Assembly: GCF_000373365.1 (NCBI RefSeq)
Contig: NZ_KB891230.1
Span: 155,975 to 219,974, forward strand
From: Parafrankia discariae
GTDB lineage: Bacteria; Actinomycetota; Actinomycetes; Frankiales; Frankiaceae
DNA length: 64,000 bases
Reading direction: 5' to 3'
The notes under the pieces were generated by a model. It ran no database searches. It saw only the letters and a list, made by a program, of their open reading frames with translations, and was not told where the DNA came from. Below, one piece after another: positions 9,238 to 17,652 of this stretch (positions are counted from its first letter, which is position 1; each line of letters begins with the position of its first letter). The position numbers and the translations under genes were made by a program.

Positions 9238-9396
9238 AGCTGGCGACAAAAAATCTTCCCGGCGTTCACCCCGACGGGATGACGCACCTCCTACTATTGA
9301 CCTCGCCTGACCGGTGACCAGGCCGGCGCCACGATGGTTGGGAGCCTGGTCTCGATGCCGAGGTCAGGAACGCCGTCACGGGGAGATGCTGAGTTG

Positions 9397-10935
9397 ATGA
9401 ACGACGACGCGGACCTGGTGGCGCGGGTTCGACGCGGCGATCGTCAGGCTTTCGATGACCTGTACAACCGTTACGCCGACGACGTCTTCTCGATGTGCCT
9501 GCTGATCCTCGGCGACCCGACGGTCGCGCGGGCGGCCGCCGGCACCGCGTTCGCCCTCGTGGCGCGGACGAGACTCAACCCGCTCTCCGACCCGACCCGG
9601 CTGCGCCCCTGGCTGCTGGAGCTCGCCCGCGGCAGCGCACTGGCCTGGTCGGGATCCCCGCAGGCGCGCAGCGTCCCGGTTCCGCACGGCGTCTCCCCCG
9701 AGGAGCTGCTCGACGGCGCCGTGGTCCCGGCACCGGCCAGCCTGCGGGCCGGCCTGGAGCGCACCTTCGACCGCGCGGCCGCCGCCGCCGGAGCGGCCGC
9801 CGCGGCGGCGAGCCGCCGAGCCGCCGAACGCGCCGGTTCCGAGCCCGCCGGAGTCGGGCCCGCCGGGATCGACGAACTGGCCGCGGCGGCGGGCCTGGCG
9901 GCCGGCGGAGCGTCGGGCCAGCCCGGTGGCACCGCCCCGGTCCGCCCGGCCGTCCCCGCCTTCACCGCCTCGGCCTTCCCGACCCAGGACCGCCGTGGTC
10001 CGGCGTCGGCCGCGGACGATCGAGTCGCCGCGGGCGGCTACGCCCCCGAGGACGCCGTCACCGTCATCTCGCCGTCCACCGGGCAGTTGCGCACGCAGCG
10101 TCAGGACGACCGGCACGGGCAGACCACGGCACCGGCCGGCGCCGGTGACCGCGACCGCGACCGCGACCGACACGGGAACGTCCTCCCGCTGATCCCGGTG
10201 GACCGCGCCTACCCGGGCGACGCCGCCGGGTCCGGCGGGTTCGCCGAGTTCCGGGCCCGGCCCGCGATCGCCGTGGCCGCCGCCCTGGTCGTCGCCGTCG
10301 CCGGGCTCACCGCCGTCATCTCCTGGCCGGCGGGCGAGGCCGAGCTGGTCGCCGACGGCGGCCCCGGCATCGTCGCGATCGCCCCCTCGGCGCCCCCCGG
10401 CCCCCTGCCGACGATCGCCCGGCCGCCGATCGCGTCCGAGGTGCCCGCGCCCACCGTGGTGCCGACCGTCGCGGGCGCCTACACGAGCCGACCCGGCGTG
10501 TCCCGGCCCGGCCAGGTCGTCCGCGAGGTCAACACCGGCGACCAGCCCGCGGCGCCGCCCGCGCCGCCCGCGCCGGCCCCGAGCACACCGCCGCCACCCA
10601 CGACGGACGCGCCCGCGCCGCCGGCGACGACCCCGCCCGCGACCCCGCCCACGACGACCGGTCCCACCACGACCACCGGTCCGACGACGCCGCCCCCGGC
10701 CACCACCACGCCGCCGCCGGCCACGGACACCCCGACGACACCGCCGCCGCCGGACGGCGAGGCTCCCACGACACCGCCGCCGGCGACGACCACCGAGCCC
10801 GCCCCGCCGCCGAGCACCGCTCCGGCGCCGCCGGCCACCGAGGCCCCGGCCCCGCCGGCGACGACCCCACCCCCGGCCGGTGACCAGCGGCTCCCACCGG
10901 GCACCCGGGACGCGCAGAACCCGATCCCGGTCTGA
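9397..10935 (+). CDS. Sigma-70 region 2-like protein fused to membrane anchor and Pro/Thr-rich tail
   Basis: 512 residues. Residues 1-85 read as ECF sigma region 2 (LVARVRRGDRQAFDDLYNRY, DDVFSMCLLILGD, LRPWLLELARG). The expected region 4 helix-turn-helix is absent. Instead come ~200 residues rich in Ala, Arg and Gly, a single TM helix at about 290-310 (AIAVAAALVVAVAGLTAVISW) and a long exported Pro/Thr tail (TTTGPTTPPPATTTPPP). Start at ATG 9397 with GGGGAGA at 9380-9386; ATG 9355 is an alternative. Without region 4 it probably does not direct transcription alone. It may be a membrane-tethered sigma-like decoy or a divergent ECF/anti-sigma fusion. Confidence 0.75.
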   Translation: MNDDADLVARVRRGDRQAFDDLYNRYADDVFSMCLLILGDPTVARAAAGTAFALVARTRLNPLSDPTRLRPWLLELARGSALAWSGSPQARSVPVPHGVSPEELLDGAVVPAPASLRAGLERTFDRAAAAAGAAAAAASRRAAERAGSEPAGVGPAGIDELAAAAGLAAGGASGQPGGTAPVRPAVPAFTASAFPTQDRRGPASAADDRVAAGGYAPEDAVTVISPSTGQLRTQRQDDRHGQTTAPAGAGDRDRDRDRHGNVLPLIPVDRAYPGDAAGSGGFAEFRARPAIAVAAALVVAVAGLTAVISWPAGEAELVADGGPGIVAIAPSAPPGPLPTIARPPIASEVPAPTVVPTVAGAYTSRPGVSRPGQVVREVNTGDQPAAPPAPPAPAPSTPPPPTTDAPAPPATTPPATPPTTTGPTTTTGPTTPPPATTTPPPATDTPTTPPPPDGEAPTTPPPATTTEPAPPPSTAPAPPATEAPAPPATTPPPAGDQRLPPGTRDAQNPIPV

Positions 10936-10955
10936 TCCCCCCGGCCCCCGGCCTG

Positions 10956-10984
10956 GATCCGGTCAGCTCAGAGCTGACCGGATC
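10956..10984. terminator. Bidirectional hairpin terminator
   Basis: Perfect 13-bp arms GATCCGGTCAGCT/AGCTGACCGGATC around a 3-base CAG loop. It sits between the convergent sigma-like gene (stop 10935) and the CopC-CopD gene (stop 11030). Confidence 0.8.
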
Positions 10985-11029
10985 AGGTCTGAGCCGGGCG
11001 ACTCCCTCCGGGGCGAGCTCCGGCGGAGC

Positions 11030-12976
11030 TCAGCGGACGTCGTAGAAGACCGTCGTCACGTACTGGTCGAAGTCGTTGACGCGGAGGGTGAAGCGCAGCT
11101 GCCACCGGCCCGGCAGTGGCACGCCCACTCCCTCGGCCACGGCGTGGCCGTCGGTGACCTCCACCAGAGGGACCTCCAGCGGGCCGACGCCCGCCGAGGG
11201 CAGACTCAGCTCACCGCTGGCCTCGACCAGCCGCTGCGGCCGGCCCTGCGGGTCGTAGGTGTAGACGTGCATCGTCTGGGCGCCGGTGCGGGTGGGCGAG
11301 ACGTCGATGTCCACGGTGAGCGGGCCGGCGACGGTCGTCCTCGTGAACGGCGGGGCGTAGGAGTCGCGGCCCGGGATGGTGTTCACCAGGATCGCGGTCA
11401 CCGCCAGGACCACGGCACCGATCAGGACCTCGAACAGCACGCCCCGGCGCAGCCCGGTGAGCGCGATCGAGGTGACCCGCGGCCCCGGTTCGGGGTGGTA
11501 GTGCCGGCGCACCCAACGCCTGGCGAGGAACCCCAGCCCGAGCACGCCGAGGACGAACCAGAGCTTGTAGAGGAGCAGCCGGCCGTAGGTCGTGTCGAAC
11601 AGCGCGCCGAACTCGCCGATCTCCCGCCAGGTCTGGAAGGCTCCGGTCAGGACGATCAGGGCGATCGCGATGGTCGCCGTCGTCGACCAGCGGGGCAGGA
11701 CCCGGGCCAGTTCGACCGCCTGCTCGGGCGGCACCGGCTCGCCCTCGACGCTCGCACCGCCGGTGTCAGTGTCGTTCTCGCCGCCGCTGCCGACACTCGT
11801 GCCACGGCCGCCGACGACAACGGCGGGGACGGCGGCGGCGATGCCCTCGCCCTTCCCGGACCAGCCGAGCAGGCTCAGGCCGAGCACGCACAGCCCGCCC
11901 AGCCAGATCGCCATGGCCGCGATGTGCACGGTCAGGCTGGCCGTCGCCAGCCAGACCATGTCCCCCGCGCTGGCGTGGCCGATCATCGCCATGGTCATCA
12001 CGAGCGCCAGGCCGAGGCCGGCGAGCTCCACGAGTCCCCGGCGGCCGGCCCCGGCCGGGTGGCGGGCGCCGTCATCGCCCGGTTCGGTCAGTTCCGGGTC
12101 GCGCAGCCGGCGCAGGAGCGGAACGGCCAGCAGCAGCGCCAGCACGCGGATCGCCAGGAGCTGGCCGTAACGGCCGTCCAGGGTGGTGGCCAGCGGGTCA
12201 CCGCGGAAGACGCCGGAGATGCCGGACCCGGCCGTGTAGGGGCCCTGGAAGAGAAGCATCCCGACCGCGCCCACGATGCTGAGCAGCCAGCCGGCGATGA
12301 TCAGCCGGGCTGGGCCGGGGCGGCGCGCCCCGGCGGGCCACAGCACGGCCACGAAGAAGGTGGCGCCGATCAGCAGCGCGGCGCCGGCGAACGCGATGAA
12401 CCGCGCCGTGCCCAGGGCCACCCCGACCACCCGCGACCCGCCGCCGCCGGAGGGCAGCGCGGCCGCCGCGCCGGCGTCCGGCGGGCCGCCGACCCCGAAC
12501 GCGAAGGCGCCGCCGACCGGATGGCTGTCGGCCGAGACGACCCGCCAGCTCACCACGTACGTGCCTGGTCCGAGCCCGGAGCGCAGCGCGACGGTCGCCT
12601 GCGACGCCGCCGCGCCGCCGTGCGCGCCGCCCTGGTCTGCGCGGGCGCCGGTGGTGTCCAGGACCCGGATCGAGTCGGACTTGACCGAGACGGACTCGCT
12701 GAACGTCAGGGTCACCTGGGCGGGAGCGGTGTCGAGGGCCGCCCCGCCAACGGGATCGCTGCCGGTGAGCACCGCGTGCGCCGACGCGGGCAGCGCCATG
12801 CCCAGCACGGCGACGGCGGCCAGCGCGCAGACCGCCAGCGCTCTGCGTGCGCCGACATGGCGGCGGGAGGACCCGCCCACGCGACGGGAGGACTCGCCAC
12901 CGTGGCGGCGGGAGGGCTCGCCGGCGCGCCGGCGGCCGGCGCCACGCTCAGAGCCCCGTCGTTCGGATCCGGTCAT
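11030..12976 (-). CDS. CopC-CopD fusion (YcnJ-type copper import protein)
   Basis: 648 residues. An unusually long Arg/Ser/His-rich n-region (1-44, RRH repeats) leads into a signal peptide ending ASA, so the mature protein would start at His67 (HAVLTGSDPVGG). In CopC this terminal His ligates Cu(II). The CopC beta-sandwich (about 67-165; LTFSESVSVKSDSIRVLD, SADSHPVGGAFAFGV) is followed by a multi-pass CopD domain (FIAFAGAALLIGATFFVAVLWP, HIAAMAIWLGGLCVLGLSLLGW). The C-terminal ~110 residues form a further exported domain (TVDIDVSPTRTGAQTMHVYTYD). It is last in a four-gene minus-strand set and 87 bases downstream of the ycnI-like gene, after a strong palindrome. Role: copper acquisition across the membrane. 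Confidence 0.9.
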   Translation of the reverse strand: MTGSERRGSERGAGRRRAGEPSRRHGGESSRRVGGSSRRHVGARRALAVCALAAVAVLGMALPASAHAVLTGSDPVGGAALDTAPAQVTLTFSESVSVKSDSIRVLDTTGARADQGGAHGGAAASQATVALRSGLGPGTYVVSWRVVSADSHPVGGAFAFGVGGPPDAGAAAALPSGGGGSRVVGVALGTARFIAFAGAALLIGATFFVAVLWPAGARRPGPARLIIAGWLLSIVGAVGMLLFQGPYTAGSGISGVFRGDPLATTLDGRYGQLLAIRVLALLLAVPLLRRLRDPELTEPGDDGARHPAGAGRRGLVELAGLGLALVMTMAMIGHASAGDMVWLATASLTVHIAAMAIWLGGLCVLGLSLLGWSGKGEGIAAAVPAVVVGGRGTSVGSGGENDTDTGGASVEGEPVPPEQAVELARVLPRWSTTATIAIALIVLTGAFQTWREIGEFGALFDTTYGRLLLYKLWFVLGVLGLGFLARRWVRRHYHPEPGPRVTSIALTGLRRGVLFEVLIGAVVLAVTAILVNTIPGRDSYAPPFTRTTVAGPLTVDIDVSPTRTGAQTMHVYTYDPQGRPQRLVEASGELSLPSAGVGPLEVPLVEVTDGHAVAEGVGVPLPGRWQLRFTLRVNDFDQYVTTVFYDVR

Positions 12977-13021
12977 GATGTTCCGTTCCCGGTGGTGTTC
13001 CGCCCAGGGTGTACGGCGAGT

Positions 13022-13059
13022 GCGGGGTGCCTCCCACCGGCCGGTGGGAGGCACCCCGC
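13022..13059. terminator. Perfect 38-bp palindrome
   Basis: 19-bp arms, fully complementary, centred between 13040 and 13041 (inner sequence CCACCGG/CCGGTGG). It begins five bases after the stop of the ycnI-like gene and lies before copCD. Likely a terminator or processing hairpin that sets a different expression level for the downstream copCD gene. Confidence 0.75.
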
Positions 13060-13063
13060 GGGG

Positions 13064-13819
13064 TCAGGCCCGCCGGCGGGTCGTGATCAGTGCGAAGGCC
13101 CCGGCGGCCAGCCCGAGGACTCCCAGCACGAGCCCGGTGATCCCGAGCGCGCGCGCCGTGCCGTCCGACGTGGAGTCCGATTCCGTGGCGGCCGCGGCCT
13201 GCTCGGTGCCGGAGCCGGCACCGCTGGCGGTGTCGTCGCCGTCACCGTCGTCGTCGCCGGCCACCGCCGCGGTCAGCGTGACCGTCGGCGCCGGATGCTC
13301 CGGCTCGGCGGCGCCCGCCGCCGCGACGTCGACCCAGCGGACGACCTCGCCGTCCGAGTAGGTCTGCAGGGTCTTGAAGACGACCTGGTCGCCGTTCTCC
13401 GGCAGCGGGCCGGCCGAGACGTTGAAGGTGTCGAACTCGCCCGGCTTGACGCCGCCGCCGTCCTGCGCTGTCCAGGTGACCCGGGTGACGATCTCGCTGA
13501 CCTGGCTGCCGTGCACGGTGAGCGGGGTCGGCGGCGCGCCCTTGGTGACCTTGTACGTCCAGCCGGGCTTGGGCTGGACGGTGACCGACGCGATCGGGTT
13601 GTCGGTCGGGAACTGCACGTCGATCCCGGTGGTGGACGCCGTGTCGCTCTCGGTCGGCACCTTGAACGACAGGGTCGTGTAGCCGCCCGCGGCCGCCTCG
13701 GCCGGAGACACGGTGACATGCGCGGACGCCGGCACGGCGAGCGCGATGGTGCCCGCCGCGGCGGCGAGCGCGCACAGGACCCCACGGCGGAGCCGGGCTG
13801 TGCGGATGGTGCGGGACAT
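13064..13819 (-). CDS. YcnI-type DUF1775 copper-binding protein
   Basis: 251 residues. The signal peptide ends ASA (residues 31-33), leaving mature His34 (HVTVSPAEAAAGGYTTLSFKVPTES), the N-terminal His that in Bacillus YcnI binds Cu(II) with a Glu as a monohistidine brace. The DUF1775 beta-sandwich runs to about 175 and includes the conserved VRWVDV. An acidic Asp/Gly linker and one C-terminal TM helix with an RRRA tail follow, so it stays anchored outside. Start is set by AGGAGGA just before the ATG at 13819. Cotranscription with the CopC-CopD gene matches ycnIJ in Bacillus. Confidence 0.92.
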   Translation of the reverse strand: MSRTIRTARLRRGVLCALAAAAGTIALAVPASAHVTVSPAEAAAGGYTTLSFKVPTESDTASTTGIDVQFPTDNPIASVTVQPKPGWTYKVTKGAPPTPLTVHGSQVSEIVTRVTWTAQDGGGVKPGEFDTFNVSAGPLPENGDQVVFKTLQTYSDGEVVRWVDVAAAGAAEPEHPAPTVTLTAAVAGDDDGDGDDTASGAGSGTEQAAAATESDSTSDGTARALGITGLVLGVLGLAAGAFALITTRRRA

Positions 13820-13998
13820 CGAAGTCCTCCTCGAAGGCCCGTCGGGCCTTCCGTCGGTGATCGGATTTGCTGACCCGAACACCGGGGTCGTCGCGGCACG
13901 GCAGGCGGCACCACCGCGAAACGGCGGACACACCCGCGACGCGGCCTTTCCGGACGCGTGCCTACCGGTCTCCGCCGTGCGCTGTCAGAACGCCGGTC

Positions 13999-14739
13999 TC
14001 AGAACGCCGGTCGCGGACTCGACCCCGGTGGACGGGTCGGCGGCCCGCGCCGCGCGGCGTCGGCTCCGAGCAGGAGGACATGGGCGTGCCAGCGGATCCC
14101 CGGACCGGCCCCGCCGCCGGCGACCCGCCCCGGCATCGAGGTCACCGGCGCGACGGCGACCCGCGGCCGCGCCGCGACGACGAGCGACCCGAGGCGGCCC
14201 GCGGCCCGCACCCGGGCGAGCACGTTGGACGTCGTCCGCGCCACGGTGGTGACGGCGTGTTCCACCGCCACCCGCAGCGCCGCGGTGGACCACAGGCGCC
14301 GCTCGCACCGGTGCAGCAGCACGGCCACGCACGACGCGGCGCACACGTGCCCGGCGACCATCCACGCGCCGGGAAACAGGGAGGCCACCAGGTGGTCGCC
14401 CACCCCCGGCCCCACCACCGACACCGCGGTCGGCGCCGAGCCGGCCCCGCCCGTTCCCGGGGTGTGGTGCGTCGCGAGCACGAAGGCGGTGTGCAGCGCG
14501 GCCTGCGCGGCCAGGACGGCCCCGAGGACCTGCCCCAGCGCGCGCTCCCGGTCGGCCAGGCCGTAGGAGACCCGGGTGAGCAGGCCGGCGCCGGCCGCGA
14601 CCAGCAGCGTGGACGGGCGTTCCCCGCCCACGGCGACGTGCGCCGCGAGCGCCAGGCAGGCCGAGGAGACGCCGAAGACGGCCGCTCTCGCGAGCCGGCC
14701 AGTCCCTGGCGTTCCTGTCACAGTCAGCAAGCCTGCCAC
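13999..14739 (-). CDS. Integral membrane protein of a copper gene set
   Basis: 246 residues; no named family recognised. Four hydrophobic segments: about 18-36 (AAVFGVSSACLALAAHVAV), 44-60, 70-92 (VLGAVLAAQAALHTAFVLAT) and 112-142 (DHLVASLFPGAWMVAGHVCAASCVAVLLH). They contain His and Cys residues placed within or beside helices (AAH, TAF..THH, AGHVCAASC), compatible with metal transfer. The C-terminal ~100 residues are hydrophilic and Arg/Gly/Pro-rich. It lies 37 bases after the upstream gene in the same direction and before the ycnI-like gene, so a helper role in copper handling is inferred from position. Confidence 0.75.
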   Translation of the reverse strand: MAGLLTVTGTPGTGRLARAAVFGVSSACLALAAHVAVGGERPSTLLVAAGAGLLTRVSYGLADRERALGQVLGAVLAAQAALHTAFVLATHHTPGTGGAGSAPTAVSVVGPGVGDHLVASLFPGAWMVAGHVCAASCVAVLLHRCERRLWSTAALRVAVEHAVTTVARTTSNVLARVRAAGRLGSLVVAARPRVAVAPVTSMPGRVAGGGAGPGIRWHAHVLLLGADAARRGPPTRPPGSSPRPAF

Positions 14740-14776
14740 GCGGGGACGTCGTCGGCCTCAAGGACCACATTCCCTG

Positions 14777-15961
14777 TCAGGGGACGGACAGCCCTGATAC
14801 CCCCGGCACGCCCGACACCTCGGACGAATCGGATATCTCGGGCTGGCGCCGCAGGGTCAGCCACGCGGCGAGCCCCAGCCCCACCCCGGCGCCCAGCGTC
14901 ACCGCGGTGAGCACCCGGACGACGGGCACCGGGCCGACCACCGGCGTGCCCGAGCGGACGAACACCCCGAGGTCGGGCAGGCCGCCGAGCACGGCGAGCA
15001 GCAGGCCGGCGCTCACGGCCAGGTAGAGGCCCGTCGGCGAGCGCCGGAGGATGAGGACCGTGCCGGCCAGCGCGCCCGCCCAGACGGCGATCTGCATGGC
15101 GTTGCCCCAGACGAAGGCGTCGAGGCGACCGTCCGCGTTCGCCGCCGCGACCAGGGCGGAGTGCGTCGCGTCGACCGCCGCCAGAGCGGCCAGCGCGGCG
15201 GCGACCGGCCACCGCGCCCGCCGCAGGAGGCCGAGCGCGGCGGTGCCGGCCAGCACCGCGACCGTGGCCGCCACCCACGGCCACGGCGACGGGCCGGGGA
15301 TCCAGTCGAGCGTCCCCGTGTAGACGGCCGGCCGCCCGTCGACCGTGAGCGGGACGGACCAGTCCTCGACGCGGTGCCGCCGGTCCGGTTCCGCGCGCAC
15401 CGCGGGCGGGTCCGCCGACCCCATCCAGTGGACCCGGTGGTCGTGCCAGAAGGCCACGACCTGGCCGCCCCGCGCCGCGGAGACCAGCGCCCACTCCGGC
15501 GGGGCCGCCGGGTCGACCACGTCGGCCGGGCCGGGGTCGTCGCCGGTGCGGCTGGCGTTGAGGTAGGTGGCCGAGGAACGCCGGTTCTCCCACACTCCGC
15601 GGGTGTCGAGGCGTAGGTAGGGTTCCTTTTCGTATCCCTCGACGAGGATGGGGAAGCCCGCGGTGGCCGACAGCCGCACCCGGTTCCCGTTCTCGACGAC
15701 GCTCAGCCGCACACCGGGAACGGCCGGGTCCCCGGTGAGCGTGGTGTGGTAGTTCGTCGGGCCGGCCCCGCCGACGGTGTGCGCGGACGCGGGGCTGGCG
15801 AACGCGACCAGCCACAGCGCGCCGAGCAGGGACGCGAGCAGGGCCGCCCCCGTGCCCCGGGCCGGGGCGGGCACGAGGCGCGCCGGCCGGGAGGTGGCCC
15901 GAGGGGTGGTCCGGGCGCTGACGGTGATCCGGGCACTGACGGTGATCCGGGCGCTGACCAT
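14777..15961 (-). CDS. Exported-domain membrane protein with mature N-terminal His, copper gene set
   Basis: 394 residues. The N-terminus has a tandem repeat (VSARIT, VSARIT, VSARTT) from an 18-bp DNA repeat, then a signal peptide ending ASA with His61 next (HTVGGAGPTNYHTTL). A ~180-residue exported beta-rich domain follows (VRLSVVENGNRVRL, GVWENRRSSATYLNAS, WHDHRVHWMG). Four to five TM helices come from about 225 on, with HS and D residues in AALAAVDATHSALV. I know no characterised member. The mature N-terminal His, shared with its CopC and YcnI neighbours, suggests Cu(II) binding. ATG 15961 was chosen; a GTG at 16015 is possible, and neither has a clear Shine-Dalgarno. Confidence 0.78.
   Translation of the reverse strand: MVSARITVSARITVSARTTPRATSRPARLVPAPARGTGAALLASLLGALWLVAFASPASAHTVGGAGPTNYHTTLTGDPAVPGVRLSVVENGNRVRLSATAGFPILVEGYEKEPYLRLDTRGVWENRRSSATYLNASRTGDDPGPADVVDPAAPPEWALVSAARGGQVVAFWHDHRVHWMGSADPPAVRAEPDRRHRVEDWSVPLTVDGRPAVYTGTLDWIPGPSPWPWVAATVAVLAGTAALGLLRRARWPVAAALAALAAVDATHSALVAAANADGRLDAFVWGNAMQIAVWAGALAGTVLILRRSPTGLYLAVSAGLLLAVLGGLPDLGVFVRSGTPVVGPVPVVRVLTAVTLGAGVGLGLAAWLTLRRQPEISDSSEVSGVPGVSGLSVP
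15905..15958. repeat. 18-bp tandem repeat, three copies
   Basis: Units GGTGATCCGGGCACTGAC and close variants at 15905-15922, 15923-15940 and 15941-15958. They encode the VSARIT repeats at the extreme N-terminus of the minus-strand protein. Copy-number change would stay in frame. Confidence 0.85.
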
Positions 15962-16074
15962 GGCGGTCTGAGCGTACGGTCGCGCGGAACATGGCGAGAC
16001 GGTTTCACCCGGCACCGACGGATTCGGCCCGGCACCGTCGGGGATCCGTCCACCGGCATCGGCGATGGGAAGGT

Positions 16075-16953
16075 ATGGACGCCAGCAGCGAGGCAGGCGC
16101 GACCGCGAGCCCCGCGGTGGGTCGCGTCGTCCGGCTCTTCCGGTACTTGGTGAAGGGGATGACCCCCGAGGCCCTCCCGGAGGTGCCGCTCCATCCGGGT
16201 GACGGCGTCCCCGGTGACCGCGTGTTCGCGCTCGCCCGCCCGGACACGATGTTCGACGAGGACGACCCCGAGGTCCTGCCCAAGAGCCGTTTCGTCATGC
16301 TCCAGAAGGACGAGGCGCTCGCGCGGATCCGCACGTCGTTCGACCCGGCGTCCGGGACGCTGGCCTTCGGCCTGGGTGAGCCGGCGGCGCGCGCCGGGGA
16401 CGGGCCCGGTGACGTGCGCCGGGTCGACCTGAACACCCCGGCCGGGCGGGCCGAGCTGGAGGACTACGTCCTCACGGTGCTCGGGCCCCGGCTCGGCGGC
16501 CGGCCGCGGCTCGTCGCGGCCCGCGGGCGGCACCGTTTCACCGACACGGGCGGCCACGGGGACACCTTCATGCACGCCGTCTCAGTGATCAATCTCGCCT
16601 CCGTCCGGGATCTCGCGGAGCGGGTCGGCGAGCCCGTCGACCCGCTGCGGTTCCGGGCGAACGTCTACATCGACGGGATCGCGCCGTGGGCGGAGCTCGG
16701 TTGGGCCGGCCTGGAGCTCGGTCTCGGCGCCGCTCGTGCCCGCGTTCTCGCCCGGACGCCACGCTGCGCGGCGACGACGGTGAATCCCGAGACGGGGATC
16801 CGTGACATCCGGATACTCAAGGAACTCTCCAGCAACTACGGACATACCGACTGCGGGGTCTACGTCACCGTGCTGACCGAGGCGATCCTGCGCCCCGGGG
16901 ACCCGCTCACGCCGCCGGACGGACGCGAGGAGGACGTGCTGTGCGGGTCGTGA
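16075..16953 (+). CDS. MOSC-domain protein
   Basis: 292 residues of the MOSC type (beta-barrel domain that binds molybdenum-cofactor sulfur, as in MOSC N-terminal/C-terminal proteins). Seen: an N-terminal barrel-like part with VVRLFRYLVKGM and GDGVPGDRVFALA, then FRANVYIDG, WAELGWAGLELGLGAARARV, and the MOSC Cys in TPRCAATTVNP (metal-sulfur carrier position). It ends NYGHTDCGVYVTVL. GGGAAGG lies immediately before ATG 16075, closer than ideal, so a slightly later start cannot be excluded. Its last 13 bases overlap the response-regulator gene, indicating one transcript. The substrate is unknown; N-hydroxylated compounds are typical for mARC-like members. Confidence 0.85.
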   Translation: MDASSEAGATASPAVGRVVRLFRYLVKGMTPEALPEVPLHPGDGVPGDRVFALARPDTMFDEDDPEVLPKSRFVMLQKDEALARIRTSFDPASGTLAFGLGEPAARAGDGPGDVRRVDLNTPAGRAELEDYVLTVLGPRLGGRPRLVAARGRHRFTDTGGHGDTFMHAVSVINLASVRDLAERVGEPVDPLRFRANVYIDGIAPWAELGWAGLELGLGAARARVLARTPRCAATTVNPETGIRDIRILKELSSNYGHTDCGVYVTVLTEAILRPGDPLTPPDGREEDVLCGS

Positions 16954-17588
16954 TCGCGGAGGACTCCGTGCTGCTGCGCGAGGGGATCCGACGCCTGCTG
17001 ACCGACGCCGGCTGCGAGGTGGTCGCCACGGTCGGGGACGGCCCCGGCCTGGTCACCGCGATCGTCGAGCACCGGCCCGACGTCTCGGTGGTGGACGTGC
17101 GGATGCCGCCGTCGCACCGGGACGAGGGGCTGCGGGCCGCGATCTCCGCGCGGGACAAGGTGCCCGGCACGCCGGTGCTCGTCCTGAGCCAGTACGTGGA
17201 GAAGCAGTACGCCAGCGAGCTGCTCGCCGACGGTGCGGGCGCGGTCGGCTACCTCCTCAAGGACCGGGTCGCGGACGTCCGCGAGTTCGTCGAGGCGGTG
17301 CGCCGCGTCGCCGCCGGCGGCACGGTGATGGATCCCGAGGTGGTCGCGCAACTGCTGGTGCGCAGCCGCCGCAACGATCCGATGGCCACGCTCACCCCGC
17401 GCGAGCGCGAGGTGCTGGGGCTGATGGCCGAGGGCCGGTCGAACACGGCCATCGCCGCGGCGCTCGTGGTCAGCGCCGGGGCGGTGGAGAAGCACATCTC
17501 GAACGTCTTCGCCAAGCTGGGGCTGGAGTCCTCCGGGACGGACCACCGCCGGGTCCTCGCCGTCCTCACCTACCTCCGGGAGTCCTGA
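16941..17588 (+). CDS. NarL/LuxR-family response regulator
   Basis: 215 residues. Receiver domain 1-120 with acidic pair ED (residues 7-8), phospho-acceptor Asp52 in VSVVDVRMPP, Ser/Thr-region LVLSQYVE, and Lys in LLKDRV. A LuxR helix-turn-helix follows at about 150-212 (LTPREREVLGLMAEGRSNTAIAAAL, then VEKHISNVFAKLGL). It binds DNA when phosphorylated. GTG start at 16941 lies within the end of the MOSC gene, with GAGGAGGA at 16927-16934. No histidine kinase gene is adjacent on either side, so it is an orphan here. Confidence 0.93.
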   Translation: MRVVIAEDSVLLREGIRRLLTDAGCEVVATVGDGPGLVTAIVEHRPDVSVVDVRMPPSHRDEGLRAAISARDKVPGTPVLVLSQYVEKQYASELLADGAGAVGYLLKDRVADVREFVEAVRRVAAGGTVMDPEVVAQLLVRSRRNDPMATLTPREREVLGLMAEGRSNTAIAAALVVSAGAVEKHISNVFAKLGLESSGTDHRRVLAVLTYLRES

Positions 17589-17652
17589 CCTCCGGCCTCC
17601 GGGAGTCCTGACCGGGCTCAGCCCAAGGCCGCCGGCGTCCGGCCGGCCGGAC

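Larger units (their letters stand above)
9058..9396. other. Intergenic region with two hairpins and a short peptide-like frame
   Basis: 339 bases. Contains hairpins at 9088-9115 and 9201-9237 and, on the plus strand, a frame free of stops from 9070 to the TGA at 9280-9282. That frame reads protein-like in its last part (DTTISVKLTVVSSW, then RQKIFPAFTPTG) but has only an internal GTG near 9172 as a start. It may be a decayed or very small gene. Confidence 0.4.

Noticed and set aside
8991-9287. Minus-strand frame across the htrA end and hairpins
   Set aside because: Overlaps the htrA C-terminus antisense and has no ribosome site.
10880-13873. Very long plus-strand frame opposite copCD and ycnI
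   Set aside because: Arg/Gly/Ala-only composition, no domains; the minus-strand copper proteins have clear motifs.
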